64,000 nucleotides of DNA from Allacma fusca (GCA_947179485.1 OX359246.1:868001-932000); one strand, 5' to 3'; numbered from the stretch's first letter, positions 35,501-46,649 are shown. Notes: generated by a model from the sequence alone, not told the origin. A program made the numbers and translations.

Positions 35501-36600
35501 TTTAGCTTTTTCACTGATTCTCTACGTTCTTCTACATTCATCTCATTAAACTTTTTGCATGCATAAATCATGTGTATCTCATTTATGCACACGGGACATG
35601 AACCACTAGCAGAAATCTGATGAGCAGAAGCCTTCTTTATATTGCTGTTGCTGACAAATACACTTTGCTTCGTTTGACTAACAGACTTCGTTTTGCCAAA
35701 CTCTGATGAATTCAGTATTGCAGCTCTGTCATCCAGGAATTCTAGCAACTCATTGAGCTTAGGAAGTTTGTCTCGGCCTATGCGAGTTTCCCACAACTTG
35801 TTCGTTTCGGAGTCCAGTCGACTCGTAATCATTAACATCGCCAAATCACAATCTTCAGCAAATGGCCTTTTCAATGCCCTCAATGCTCGTGCAACGGATG
35901 AAGCGGTGTCTACTAGCTTGCGTAAATCAACTGCTGACTCCATCCTGAGAGTTGGCATCTCAATAAACCTGATCAACTGAGACCTGATCAGTTCCCTGGT
36001 ATTCTGGTACCTTTTCTTAAGCGTTCCCCATGCTTCCTTGTAATTTGCATCAGAAATTTGGTATGAAGCCAGAAGTTGTTCTGCATCTCCACGTACCAAA
36101 CTCTTCAAATACTGGAGTTTTTGTGCTTCTCCTAGTGCGGCATTGTTATGCACACTTGATGAGAACAAGTCACAGAAAAGCGTCCAGTCCAGTATATTCC
36201 CTGAAAATGTAGGGATGTCAAATTTCGGCAGCTTCACATTCAACTCCTTCGTGACAGTCTCACGTGAAAGTCGTCGATTTCTATTATTTTGTGATGTCTG
36301 TTGTTGACCTACTAAATTTCTCATAATCTGCTGAATCGCTAATTTTACTTCGTCAATTCTATCAGCACTGACATTGTACTGCTGCTGATGATCATCTTCT
36401 TCCTCTTCAGGACAAATTTTAAGAATGTCATCATATAGATTATCAAATTCTACTCTTACATCATCTATTTGTTCCTCATACAATGTAACAGTAGATACTT
36501 CCCATTCGATTGTTCCATCTTCAATCTTATTCTTAAGTCTGGTCAATTTGCCCTTCAAATGCTTCCTTCGTGCTACCAGATCTTCCATTGTCGTTGCCAT
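32533..36600 (-). CDS. BEL-1 Gag-Pol, N-terminal 1355 codons (cut by nested LINE)
   Basis: Polyprotein of a BEL/Pao retrotransposon. In order: a Gag coiled region (1-100), the DUF1759 Gag core (about 105-260, LPKFDIPTFSGNILDW), CCHC-type zinc knuckles (about 335-400, LCFNCLRSNHFTQKC), an aspartic protease of the DUF1758 type (ALIDPGADVSFV, about 460), reverse transcriptase (VVFDASSKTSSG, FTADICKMFRQI, YYMDDLMSG, about 750-900), RNase H (GFSDASEKAMAAVIYL, AFTDSTVVLAWL) and the beginning of the integrase zinc domain (KHHLTHLII). There the coding sequence is broken by the LINE at 30547-32538 and resumes at 30546. The ATG at 36600 lies 40 nt after the primer site. There is no internal stop. Confidence 0.92.
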   Translation of the reverse strand: MATTMEDLVARRKHLKGKLTRLKNKIEDGTIEWEVSTVTLYEEQIDDVRVEFDNLYDDILKICPEEEEDDHQQQYNVSADRIDEVKLAIQQIMRNLVGQQQTSQNNRNRRLSRETVTKELNVKLPKFDIPTFSGNILDWTLFCDLFSSSVHNNAALGEAQKLQYLKSLVRGDAEQLLASYQISDANYKEAWGTLKKRYQNTRELIRSQLIRFIEMPTLRMESAVDLRKLVDTASSVARALRALKRPFAEDCDLAMLMITSRLDSETNKLWETRIGRDKLPKLNELLEFLDDRAAILNSSEFGKTKSVSQTKQSVFVSNSNIKKASAHQISASGSCPVCINEIHMIYACKKFNEMNVEERRESVKKLNLCFNCLRSNHFTQKCTSKSTCKHCSKKHHSLLHTDQTILKNVTAPVSSVAAGSATVTGAAHISIHRGEAKRALLSTALVTVTDACGKNQLYRALIDPGADVSFVSERCVQELGLKKMKTSLEMTGLGASSVGTSKSLVNLVIGSRFDAEKRIVVDAYVMPKVTGTLPKLPCSESETAHLVNIQLADPSFARPGRIDLLLGSGVFFNAIKTGQIKISDDIPVALETIFGWIVGGTCSSQNISSASVNHVRCGSKLDDILERFRRVEEIHYKSILTADEKECEEIFITTTTRDDNGRFVVELPFCSNAPSLGSSRDAAIVRLKQMERSLQNKPDLKRQYSEFMDEYQKLGHMIPVPALEILKSDAEVCYLAHHAIIKTSSTTTKCRVVFDASSKTSSGTSLNDVLLTGPKLQDDLFTILVRFRMYVVAFTADICKMFRQIWVHKKHQDFQRIVWRESPEQPIQDYRLTTVTYGTSSAPYLAKRCLQLLAEEGKNQFPNASVVAARDYYMDDLMSGHFNVDGALELQTEMLKLMDTAKLDLRKWSANSEVLLQQLQPFQRETQLPFRIDEDDTIKTLGLFWLPASDQFWFKVILPPMRKIITKRTISSDSAKIFDPLGILSPVTINTKIIMQLLWSSNLDWDEPVPTDIEKLWCEYRENLLHLEAIKIDRCIKSNANVPYELIGFSDASEKAMAAVIYLRYKREDGNYSINLVAAKSKIAPLKQISLPRLELMGAVMLVRLMQAVASSFLTQPESMSAFTDSTVVLAWLAKHPKKWDTFVANRVSQIQEYLPFQHWHHVPGTENPADCASRGIHASELANHPLWWNGPDWLRSVHRNFVNTDVTELMKEAAAMVELRKGVSVYHVNHDLTLLHRFSSLMKLQRVTAYCLRFANNTRPKLKRVETNFLTSTELQSSLRLWIRFVQESVFHAESQSCQLKEPVSLKSRLRNLNPFLDDGILRVGGRLSKANISLQRKNPILLPTKHHLTHLII

Positions 36601-36640
36601 AGAAATACTGTTTAAATGCCGGTTGGAATTACTTCGCTAT

Positions 36641-36658
36641 ATCCGGTTCGAAGGACCA
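36641..36658 (-). other. BEL-1 primer binding site, tRNA-Tyr-like
   Basis: Minus strand reads TGGTCCTTCGAACCGGAT, five bases after the 5' LTR. The first 11 bases complement the 3' end of insect tRNA-Tyr (acceptor CCTTCGA...TCGAAGGACCA, from memory) and the rest nearly does. Confidence 0.55.
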
Positions 36659-36663
36659 TTAAA

Positions 36664-37086
36664 TGTTGATTCTCCAATAGCAATTCAATATGAAGCTCTC
36701 AGAGCACTTATAAAATTGTATTAATTTTATGTGAAAAGACGATGAGAGTAAATGAAGCAATGTTAAAAAGTAATTAATCCAAAAAACAGGAATTACTTTA
36801 ATTATACACAAGAACAAGAAGAGAAAGTGTTAATATGCGTGGTGGTTAGTAGGTGGCTCTGAACAGACTCTCTGTTCTAATTTTGTTCAAAAGTATTGCT
36901 ACTATTATGCTATCCTTGACATTGCTTTTACTTTGATTATGAATTGTCATTATTTCTAAAACTGTACAAATTAATCACAACTATCATTTAAATGATCTTT
37001 ACAAACTGTCATAATCATAAACAATGAAAGATGGTAACCTAGAGTTAAATATATGCTGGAATAGAACAGCTTTTTAGAATCCAACA
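36664..37086 (-). repeat. BEL-1 5' LTR
   Basis: 423 bp. As the upstream LTR it should hold the promoter for minus-strand transcription. It lies directly against the rest of IDS exon 1. Confidence 0.92.
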
Positions 37087-37573
37087 CAATCAAATGCATA
37101 CGATTTACAAAGATTTGAAGGTAATTTTATCACTAAGCGAACCCACAAATATTCATGTGACTAATTTCTTGTAGTGTGTCAAATTTCAAAATTCTTAAAA
37201 ACTTTTCTTCTAACATTTGTTTCAGATTTATTTGAGAAAAAGGTCCAGCTAATTTCTGCAGATAGAAAGGAAATTTGGCGGGACCAATTTCAGGAGATTA
37301 TGTCCGATATAGTAACGGCACCTGAGTTTGAAATGATGAAGGATATAAGTTCTTGGGTAACAGACGTCATCAATTACAATACACCCCATGGTAAAGGAAT
37401 CAGGTAAACCAAGAACCACCGACAATAGCATTATATTCCAGTAAAATTTTGACACTATGGTTTTATTCCATTGCAGAGCTTATCAAGTAATTTTATCTGA
37501 CATGTATTTGTGCAATGACAAATCATCGGAAAATGATCAGGCGGTGAACAGACTGGCTTGGATGATGGAAATG

Positions 37574-37994
37574 GTATGTTGTTTGGGCTGAAACCAAATA
37601 TCGTCTATAAGGGTCCATTAAAAGGCATACCTGAATACGACTTCATATACCACCTAAGACTATGCCACTCAATATACCAACTAGACATATTGCTCCCAAT
37701 ATATCAATCTATGAACCACTTTTGGTACCATACCCAAGATGATGTGCAAACAGAGTCAAAACAACAGTAAGTTTGGGCGGGGAATTCACCCTGCCACATT
37801 GACCCCAGTGATGGACATGCAATTTATACATCGCCTGGTACTTTAGATTGTTTTAAGTCGGTTTGTACGAGTTGGGTGGTACATGACATAGTGTATGGTT
37901 TCTCACTGGAAACACAGTCCACCGTTTTCCCTATATATTGCAAAAAGTTACTGACCAAATCCAAACAAGATTAATAAATTGTAACACATTGCAG
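37574..37994 (+). other. intron 3 of IDS copy 2
   Basis: 421-bp intron, longer than the matching intron in copy 3 (85 bp). An open frame runs into it from exon 3 but has no recognisable content. Confidence 0.7.
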
Positions 37995-39036
37995 AAACAT
38001 GGAGGAGCATGCATACTAGATGACCTTATGGACGAGTCCGAGACTCGCAGGGATCGTTTGTGCTGGTATAAAGTTGACAGTAAGGGATATAATGCCTTCA
38101 ACGACGGAGTTTGGCTTGTCATGGCCCCAGCCATGCTCCTGGAAAAATATTTTGGAAACCAACCCTTCTACAAGGAACTGTTTGATTTATATTCATTTGT
38201 ATTACACGCCGGTGTGTATGGCGAGGGACGTGATGTCCGAAACGCAGAGTTGAATAATTATCAGATGTAAGTTAACGACTCGACCCAGAAAATTTATGAT
38301 ATATAAAATGAATGGTATGAAAATTGTTCTAGGTACAACACTGAGTTTTACAAAGACATGATGATGTTTAAAAATGGTTACTACACATTTTACATGCCCG
38401 TTGCAGTTGCTATGATTAAGGTACAGATATTCAAAAAATCCTTTTGAATTGGAGTCATGTTGCGTAACTTTTATACAAATGTAGTGATATGGTCTCCTAG
38501 AATGGGATATCCGACAAAGTCAAACTGAAAGAAGTGGAAAAGATTTCATTAGAAATTTCAGTGATATATTCCATCCAGGATGATTTCATGGACTGCTTTG
38601 TGGATCCCAAGCTGACGGGAAAAGTGGGGACGGATATTGAAGACGGGAAATGCAGTTGGCTATTCGTCCAAGCGATGGAAAGGTGTTCATCAAAACAACG
38701 CCGTGTGCTACTGGTATAATTTAGGAATTGTTAAAACTGATTTGAAGAAATTGCACGTTTACACATTGTACTTGAAAATGTGACCGTCATGGTATTGTTT
38801 CAGTATCATAAAGAATTTATTATTTCTAAACATAGGATAACTATCGATCCAAGGATCCGGTCAAAGTGGATATCATTAAGAGGCTGTACATGGATATTGG
38901 CATCCCCGAGCTTTACAAAATGTGGGAGGAAGAAGCAATGATCAAAGTCCTGGGTAAAGTTAGTAACCTATCTATTTCAAAACTTCAACCAATGTATTAC
39001 GACCTTCTTGCAGCAATTTGTGGGAGAGTTCGCTAA

Positions 39037-39690
39037 ATTTGATAAATCCTGGAATGCTATAGTGATGTTGATGATTACTATTCTATAACACTACTATAGC
39101 TTTTGATTTTGCGCGTAAAACGCCTACATTGCAAAGACCTGATAATGAAAGACTATACTCAAGCCTGTAAATATAAATCATTGTCTCTAATTTGATGCAA
39201 ATAAGGGCAATCTTACTCTGGCCAAGGAATAATTGTCTTTATCGCTGAGGTTACGGTTCGAAAGTTTTTCGCGGAAATTTGGTGTACTTAGAATTGATAA
39301 GAATTGCATGTTATTAACATTATAACAAAAGGGAGAATAAAACCAAAATCATCTAAAGCCCTTCCTGGAAGCATGTCTCATTGGAAACTCTCACTCTTTG
39401 TCTAACAAATTGAAGGAATTTATTTCTGCTGTAACCAGTATTAGGTAAGCGTTGTATTCTTAAGTTATATTTCATAAACCGCTCGTTTAGATCGGCAGTG
39501 TGTAATTACACAGACAATACTATAGCTATGCAGTAATATCGTATACAGTATTTTAAAATACGTATTTTGAAACAACAAAGAATTTCCACTCGGGATCGGA
39601 ATGAAAATTTGTGAAAGCTTAGGTACCTGGACCATCGTCTCAGCGAGATCAAAAAATTTGGTCCATGTCGCCCTGGTTTGCGCAGGGAAT
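39037..39690. other. intergenic, no gene seen
   Basis: 3' flank of IDS copy 2 up to the BEL-2 insertion site. AT-rich, nothing recognisable. Confidence 0.45.
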
Positions 39691-39695
39691 CTTGC

Positions 39696-40136
39696 TGTAT
39701 AGCCCGGAGGTGGTAAGGGCAGTGGAAACGTAATAGACAATAGTTCGTAGAAATGTCGAAATCAAATATGAGTATAAGCTGAGCAATAATGATAAAAATG
39801 ATGGCTGGGGAAACTGAGACGTGTGATAAATTGACAAATTAAAGTTTATTTTTCAATACTAATTCTGGCTTGCTTTCAGGTGTACTTCTGGAGAGAGACT
39901 AGTTTCTTATTCGAGTCATTAAATACATGAGTAATATTAGTTCAAAGAACTTGAGCGGTTTTTACGTCAATGCGAGGGCACATCATAGCAGGGAATCTGT
40001 ACAGAACTTAAGATAAGATAAAATAAGGGTCATCGCTCGGTCACTTTTTAATAAGCTAAGATTAAATATACCTGAACTTTTCTGGAATATTTTCCACTGA
40101 CTTGTTCTAAATAATATGTAAATGTGTAGAGAAACA
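39696..40136 (-). repeat. BEL-2 3' LTR
   Basis: TG...CA ends; partner of 45678-46116. Confidence 0.88.
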
Positions 40137-40289
40137 TTCCGCCCTTCAAAATATAATGCCAAATATATTTTTAAAATGCAAGATGATTACATAATGAGGA
40201 AAAACTAAACTGTAAAATTGAGGAACACAATATGCATTTTTTGTCACATAGAAACTTTAGTAGTAACTTGGCTACTGGAATCTCCTTGT

Positions 40290-43200
40290 TCAATCTTCGC
40301 TCTTGGGTCTGGTTGGGATGAGAACCAACTTTGCAATGGGACGCTTGTAGGAATCGTCTGAAGTTTTGACTGTTACTGTCCTTATAACATTCTCCTTCTC
40401 AGTCGGATTCGGATGAACGGCTGTCACTCATGCCATCTTCCACTTCTGGGACGGTAAATTCTCTTCACGTAGCACCCCCAAGTCGCCAACTTTGATGCTG
40501 TCCTTTATGACCTTCCATTTGGTCCGTCACTGCAACTGTTGAAGGTACTCCTCGTGCCATCTTTGCCAAAACCGTTGTTTAAGCTGAGTTTGACGCTGCC
40601 AGCGGGAAAGTGTGTTGACCTTCAGATGAGTCAAGTCATGTTCTGGGATTGCTTTAAGAGATGATCCAATGAGGAAATGGCCAGGGGTCAGAACCTGCAG
40701 ATCTTCCGGATCGTTGGTAACTGGGCATAAAGGTCTCGAATTGAGACACGCTTCGATCTCCTTCAATGGTGTGTCGAACTCCTCAAAGTTCAACGCTGTG
40801 AGACCAACTACCCACTGCAGGTGGTACTTCGTCGATTTGACCGCAGCTTCCCACAGGCCACCCATGTGTGCTGGGGGATTGAGGACCCACTCGACACCGT
40901 CGTTGGCAAGAGATCGGATAATCTCACTCTGGACCTTTTCGGTTTGTACAAACCCCATGAACTCCGTCAACTCTCGCTTGGCTCCAATGAAGTTAGAGCC
41001 GTTGTCGCTTTGAATTACCTTAGGGAGACCTCGCCTAGACACGAATAGTTTCAAAGTTGCCAAAAAGGATTCCGGTGACAGAGTTGTCACTAGCTCCAAA
41101 TGGATGGCCTTTGTACAGAAGCACACAAAAACGGCAATATATACCTTGTGTGTCCTGGGGTTTCTACCGATGGAGTCACGGATGACCACAGGGCCGGCAA
41201 AATCTACACCTGTGTGTGTAAATGTCCTTGATAGTGTCACTCGAGGAGCAGGTAGATCTGTCATGAGTTGCTGTGGAATTAATGCACTCTGCACGACACA
41301 ACGCTTGCAGTTCCTGATTATGGCTCTCACCAGGCTTCGTCCGCGGACTATCCAGAACTGTCTTCGCATCTGAGCCAGGGTTAGGCCTGTCCCTCCATGA
41401 TGTTGACTCACATGACACCAACGAGTAATCAGGATGGTTAAATGACATCTTGGAAGTAATATGGGGTGCTTACTGTCGTAGTTGACCTCAGAATTACGGA
41501 TTCTTCCACCCCCTGACCAGGTTGTGGCTATCCATGAATGGATTGATTGAAAGTAGCATGGACTTTTTACTCAAAGGAATTTTCCGACGTATGGCTGATT
41601 TCTCTTTCCCAAAGAAAGTTTCCTGCAATGCCCACACGAGTCTATTGGATGCATGGTTTAGTTCTATTGGGGTTAAATGGAGATTGCTGAAGGTTTCTTG
41701 TTTTGTGTAGAATCTCCACAATCGAATCCACCAGCTCGTATGTCGTAGCAATTTCTTCCAATCTGAGTACTGCTCAATTCGCTGCTGAATGGATGGAAAC
41801 TTGATCAAGTCCGTTAGCATAACGGTTGTCCTCGAGGTTGGTTCTGTTGCTATATGATGTGGTGGACATGCTGTGGCAGGGGTGTAGACGTCCCCCGAGG
41901 GTACCTCAAAATGAGGCTCCACAGCGTCGGGAAATGAATTTGTAGTAATTGATGTGGGCATGGGATTGATCTCGGGTCTGAGTAGATACGTGGGTTCATT
42001 GAACCATATGGAACTGGAGGAAAGCTCGTTCGCTGACACTCCTCTTGAGGGAAGATCAGCGGGGTTAACAGCTCCAGGAATGTGGAACCAATTCTCAGGA
42101 CCATTTTTGCGTTGGATTTTGGCCACACAATTTCGCTCAAGAGTTTTCAAACGGTGAGGTTCTCCTTTTATCCATCCGAGTACTTTGGTTGAATCTGTCC
42201 AACCTCGAATGAACTCTATTGGAATGGGAAGGGACTGGCTGACCGTTTCTAATAATGTTGCTGCTGTCACTGCGCCGCAGAGTTCTAACCGTTGAAGTGA
42301 AAGACACTTGAGTGGGGCAACTCTTGCTTTACTTGCAACCAGTCGAACTTGAACTCCATGGGACGACAATGACCGGAGGTACACAGCTGCGCCGTATGCT
42401 TTCTCGGATGCTTCAGAGTAAACGTGAAGTTGGTATGACTGGGAATCTTCCATGGAAATTCTTCGTGGTATCCGTACTTTTTCGATTGATTGCATGTCAG
42501 CTTGGTAATTTGAACACTCATCAAGAATCGACTTTGTTGGTGTGGAATCACAACCTGTATAACATTTCCATAAAGCTTAAATAGTTTTTTTTGCTCTAAT
42601 TGTAATCGGAGATAAATAGCCTAGAGGATCAAACACCCTTGCAACTTCTGACAAAATTGCTCGTTTGGTCCATTTGGAAGTGATAGGCTTCAGGACTGAA
42701 AATCGAAACTCGTCACAGCTAGGGTTCCAGATGAGACCAAGTGCCGTGTTAGTGTCCTCATTGTCCAGAAAAAGTGGAAGTTTTGTCTCACGTAGCTCTG
42801 CGGGAAGAGAAGAAAGAACTGATGGCTCGGATGATGACCACTTTCTTAACTGAAATTGTCCCTTGCTCATGAGACCCAGTAATTCCTGTTGTAGTTGCAG
42901 GGCATCTGCAACGCTGTCGGCCCCGGTGAGGTAATCATCGACATAGAAGTCTCTACGAAGAACTTTTGCAGCAAAAGGATACTCATCCATGTGGTCCTCC
43001 GCCAGCTTATGCAATGTCCGTATTGCTTGGAATGGGGCGGATGCTGTCCCAAATGTTACCTTTTGTAGACGGTACTCTCGAATTTTCTCCGTTGACTGAT
43101 TTCTCCAGAGCAGTCGTTGATAGTTGTAGTCAGAAGGATGTATCCAAATGTGTAGATACATTTGCTTCACATCTGCCGTTAGTGGGACCTTCCAATAACG

Positions 43201-45583
43201 CCATCGAATGAGGATCGATACAAGGTTGTCTTGGATTACCGGACCCATCAAGAGGTTTTAGCTCAAAGACTGACCTGTTGTAGTTTGGGCGCTGGCGTCA
43301 AAGACAATTCTGACCTTTGTAGTGGTACTGCTTTCCGTGACAACAGCATGATGTGGTAGGTAGTACGCGGTTTGATCAGGGACGCTGAGCTCCTGGGCTG
43401 GTACCAACTCCATGTGACCTGCTGTTATGAGCTCCGCCATGGTTTTGTGGTATTCTTGTTTTAAATAGGAATTTTGGAAAGTCGGGCTTCTGTGTTGTGG
43501 AATCGCCGGAGGGCTTGAAATTTGGAGTTACCCAGTGGGACTGCATTTGATTTGAAAGGCAATCGTACTTGGTACGATCCATCAGCGAGTCTTGTTGTAG
43601 TTGCGGTGTAGAAGGATTCACATTCTTGTTCTTGAGTTGTGAAAACGTTTTCTGCGGTGTGGTAGTCTTCAATCTCCCAAAACCTTTGTAGGTCCACTTC
43701 CAACGTCGAGGAGGTCAAGTTGAAACAATTAGTCTTGGGTTTCAAAACTGCCGTCACTGCGCCTGCAACAAGCCAACCGAATGCTGACTCTTGCGCTAAG
43801 GGATGGGATGGTCCTCCTTTGATTAGTCCGGACTGGATATGCTTGTGGTAAATGTCAGTGGCAAGGAGTAAATCCACTTTTCGGTGAATGTAGAATTGGG
43901 GATCTGCTAATCCTTTCTTCGGAATGTGTTCCTATTGCGAATGATCTATTCGTTGGGTCGGGTAGGGCCCGCGGATTGGTTTCACCATCAGAGCTCGGAT
44001 GGTCATCTTAATGTCAGGGTAATATTTGGAGAATAAGACAATCGTCACTACTTCGCTGACCGTTGCTACGTCTGCTCCTTGAATGGCTTGCACTTCAATT
44101 GGCGTTCCAAGTTTTTCTTTCTGTAGTCCTAACCCGTTGACCAAAGAAGAACATATGAAAGTTTCATCCGAACAGTTATCGATGAGTGCTCTCACATCTA
44201 TAGCTTCTCCTTACTTGCTGTGTACTGAAACTATGAGCGTAGGCTTGAGCTTCAGTGTCGGATGTTTTAGCAGTTCCGGATGATGCGTGGTGGTCATCAG
44301 TGCTCTTGTATGCTTGTCGGGGTTATTTTGAAATGCTGAATGTAAAACGGTATTATGTTTGGCCTTACACTTTACATACTCCTGGGGATGGACAATTTCT
44401 CCAAAAGTGTCCAGTCTTGAGGCAATTGGTACACAATTTAGCTTTCTCCACGAATTGCTTTCTTTCAGAATCTAGGGTCTCTCTTAATTTGGGGTATTTA
44501 AAATTGTAATGATCTGACTTACAGAATGAGCAGACTTGCCTGGTTGTTGGGTACGGTTTTGAAAACTGTTGCTGGCTGTATGACTTCCGGAAATCGTTTT
44601 TGGCTTCGCTTGTGGAATGCTGAACGAGTGGTACTTCCTATTGTGACGACGCCAAGTCCACGATTTCTTTCTCCAGAAATGAAACCACTTTGGTCCAGGA
44701 TGGCAGTTCCTTGTCAGTAAGTGTCTGGTGAAAGCGAAGTCTTGTAGTAGGGTCTAACTTTCTCATAACGATGGGAATAATTAGCACGTCAATTTGGTCA
44801 GTTGGTTGACCCAACGAATGAATAGCCTTCATCGGTGTTATCTGTTGTGCTTAATAAATCTTGGATTTGAAATGAATTACGAACCTTAACCTCTGGTTGA
44901 TCTACGATTTTGTAGGGTAACTTGTACAGAAGTTCACCCTTGTGCTCGTACTTTGTCTCTAAGGTTGTCCAGGCGGGTGCGTAATTCCCGTCGTCGATTG
45001 GTACCGACTGGATAATGCTTGCTGCTTGACCTTCAAGGGATGCTAGGAGGTACTGGAGTTTTTCGGCTCCCGATAAATCAGTCCTCATATGCACTGCTTT
45101 CTTGAAACGGTCCCGAAAAAGGAGCCAGTCTTCGTAATTTCCGTTGAACTTAGGAAGCTTTAGCTCTGGTAACTTTACCTTTTAAATTGGCAGGGCAGGG
45201 TTCACAGAAGGGTTGTTGGCTTGGGCTGAAGCTTGCGCATTAACTTGGTTGATAATGTCTGCTTCCCGTAATTTTCTCGCTTCCTCCTTTTCTTTGATGG
45301 TAATTCTGCATAGACAGTCAATCAAAACTTCGTCCATTTCATCAAATACGTCCTGGTACTTGTATTGGTCATCAATTTGAGCTTGAATATCAGCATCCGC
45401 TGACAAAGTTGCAAGAATGTTTTGATAGTTCGCTTCCATCTTAGTCCAGATTTCAGTTATTTTTGCTTTATAATGGTCGTACCTGAATCTGTCAACTGCG
45501 TTAGGGTCGTAGGTGTCAAACCTATTCTTAAATTTGGTTAAGCTGCCTTTGAGCCCGGCCCGTTCTGCCTTTAAAGTTGACAT
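40290..45583 (-). pseudogene. BEL-2 Gag-Pol pseudogene
   Basis: Remains of one polyprotein in at least nine pieces. Gag start 45583-45182 (MSTLKAERAGLKGS); DUF1759 core 45094-44638 (GAEKLQYLLASLEGQAASII); protease 44195-43932 (RALIDNCSDETFI); linker 43877-43461; reverse transcriptase 43440-42577 with VRIVFDASAQTTTGQ and the catalytic FYVDDYLTG; RNase H 42495-41494 (LHVYSEASEKAYGAAVYL, GWTDSTKVLGWI); integrase 41411-40527 (VGVDFAG-like GVDFAGPV, IQSDNGSNFIGA, AHMGGLWEAA); DUF5641 tail to TGA 40290-40292 (VGDLGVLREENLP, YKRPIAKLVLIP). Stops and frameshifts separate the pieces, so it cannot act on its own. Confidence 0.88.
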
Positions 45584-45677
45584 TGCTGTTGTCTTGTCTT
45601 CGAGTCTCTCTCTCTCTCTCTCACAGGTAATTTCAGCAAACCCACAAACTATTCACTGGTTAAATCACAAAACATTT

Positions 45678-46116
45678 TGTATAGCACGGTGGTGGTAAGG
45701 GCAGTAGAACCGTAATCGACAATAGTTCGTGGAAATGTCGAAATCAAATATGAGTATGTGCTGAGCAATAATGATAAAAATCATGGCTGGGGAAACCGAA
45801 AAGTGTGATAAATTGAGAATAAAGTTTATTTTTCAATACTAATTCTGGCTTGCTTTCAGGTGTACTTCTGGAGAGAGACTAGTTTCTTATTCGAGTCATA
45901 AAATACATGAGTAATATTAGTACAAAGAACTTGAGCGGTTTTTATGTCAATGCGAGGGTACATCATAGCAGGGAATCTGTCCAGAACTTAAGATAAGATA
46001 AAATAAGGGTCATCGCTCGGTCACTTGTTAATAAGCTAAGATTAAATATACCTGAACTTTTCTGGAATATTTTCCACTGACTTGTTCCAAATAATATGTA
46101 AATGTTTAGAGAAACA
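45678..46116 (-). repeat. BEL-2 5' LTR
   Basis: TG...CA ends; partner of 39696-40136. A short TC microsatellite lies nearby at about 45605-45622. Confidence 0.88.
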
Positions 46117-46240
46117 CTTGCCGAATGTTTTAAATTATATTTCGTGAGCAAAAATGTTCGTGCCCAACCGAAATTTTCCAATGTTGGATACCTTATAAAA
46201 TGTTCATTTTAAAAGTCAGTTCTATAATAGATGAATGGCA

Positions 46241-46649
46241 GGGCACAGGAGTAGCCCAGCACTGAATGTACTCAACTACCATCGTTGAGGAATGGCTTCG
46301 AAGCCCAGTGCCCCTGTGTCGCGGAGGTGAGAGAAAGAGAGAGATAGATGTTGGGTTCTGTGGGATGTACTGCTAGTTAGCATGCACCCAACGCTCACTT
46401 CAACGGGAGTGGACTTACTGAGCGATCGGGATAGCGGTGTCTCTGTCATGGCTAGACAGTGCACCCTCAGTTCGTCGTGGGATATTATCTCCTTCTATGT
46501 TACCTTGCTCTTTCTCCTCCATAGATTAAGCAAATTAGGTTAAGATTAAAAACGGGCTGCGTCCCAATCCATATTACCATGCAATGTAAAAACTGAATGT
46601 AAGATTGTTGTAGTCTGTGTACTGAAAGACAATAAAGGTTGCTTTGCTT
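46241..46649 (+). mobile_element. tRNA-derived SINE
   Basis: 409 bp between exact 16-bp duplications TAATAGATGAATGGCA (46225-46240 and 46650-46665). The head is tRNA-like: GCACAGG pairs with CCTGTGT (7 bp, one wobble), TAGCCCAGCACTG resembles box A, TCAAC/GTTGA closes a 7-base anticodon-like loop, and GGCTTCGAAGCCC resembles box B. The tail ends GACAATAAAGGTTGCTTTGC, which shares GACAATAAAG with the 3' end of the CR1/L2-type LINE next door. No coding capacity. Confidence 0.75.

Larger units (their letters stand above)
28985..37086 (-). mobile_element. BEL/Pao LTR retrotransposon (BEL-1) in exon 1 of IDS copy 2
   Basis: 8.1 kb on the minus strand, including a nested LINE of about 2 kb. The 423-bp LTRs begin TGTTG and end CAACA and look identical base for base. 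The 5-bp target duplication CAATC is at 28980-28984 and 37087-37091. The primer site is 36641-36658. A polypurine tract (minus strand, TGGGGGCGGGAA) abuts the 3' LTR. Identical LTRs mean a recent insertion, possibly still polymorphic. Confidence 0.95.
28878..39036 (+). pseudogene. IDS/FPPS-like gene copy 2, exon 1 split by a BEL/Pao element
   Basis: Trans-isoprenyl diphosphate synthase family, about 394 aa without the insertion. Exons: 28878-28984 + 37092-37120 (exon 1), 37226-37403, 37477-37573, 37995-38266, 38333-38420, 38501-38713, 38836-39036. Residues 1-36 are basic and Ser-rich, resembling a mitochondrial leader. HGKGIR (100-105) supplies the Lys/Arg of the IPP site. The first Asp-rich motif is DDLMD (146-150), followed by TRR; the second is DDFMD (284-288), preceded by Q. 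The two positions four and five before the first motif are Gly-Ala, where farnesyl diphosphate synthases have Phe-Phe. The usual Lys-Thr pair is KN (241-242). No other stop or frame break is seen, so only the BEL insertion disables it. Product: prenyl diphosphate or terpene; undecided. Confidence 0.88.
39696..46116 (-). mobile_element. older BEL/Pao LTR retrotransposon (BEL-2), decayed
   Basis: 6.4 kb, minus strand. LTRs 39696-40136 (441 bp) and 45678-46116 (439 bp) start TGTATAGC, end GAAACA, and differ at roughly twenty positions by eye. The exact 5-bp target duplication CTTGC is at 39691-39695 and 46117-46121. A purine tract GAAGGGCGGAA (minus strand) abuts the 3' LTR. The LTRs do not resemble those of BEL-1, so it is another family and clearly older. 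Confidence 0.92.

Noticed and set aside
37558..37770. Open frame running from IDS copy 2 exon 3 into intron 3
   Set aside because: Good donor and acceptor sites and matching exon lengths in copy 3 show it is intronic read-through.
46243..46320. tRNA gene
   Set aside because: The anticodon loop lacks T33 and the T stem pairs poorly; it is the head of a SINE bounded by 16-bp duplications.
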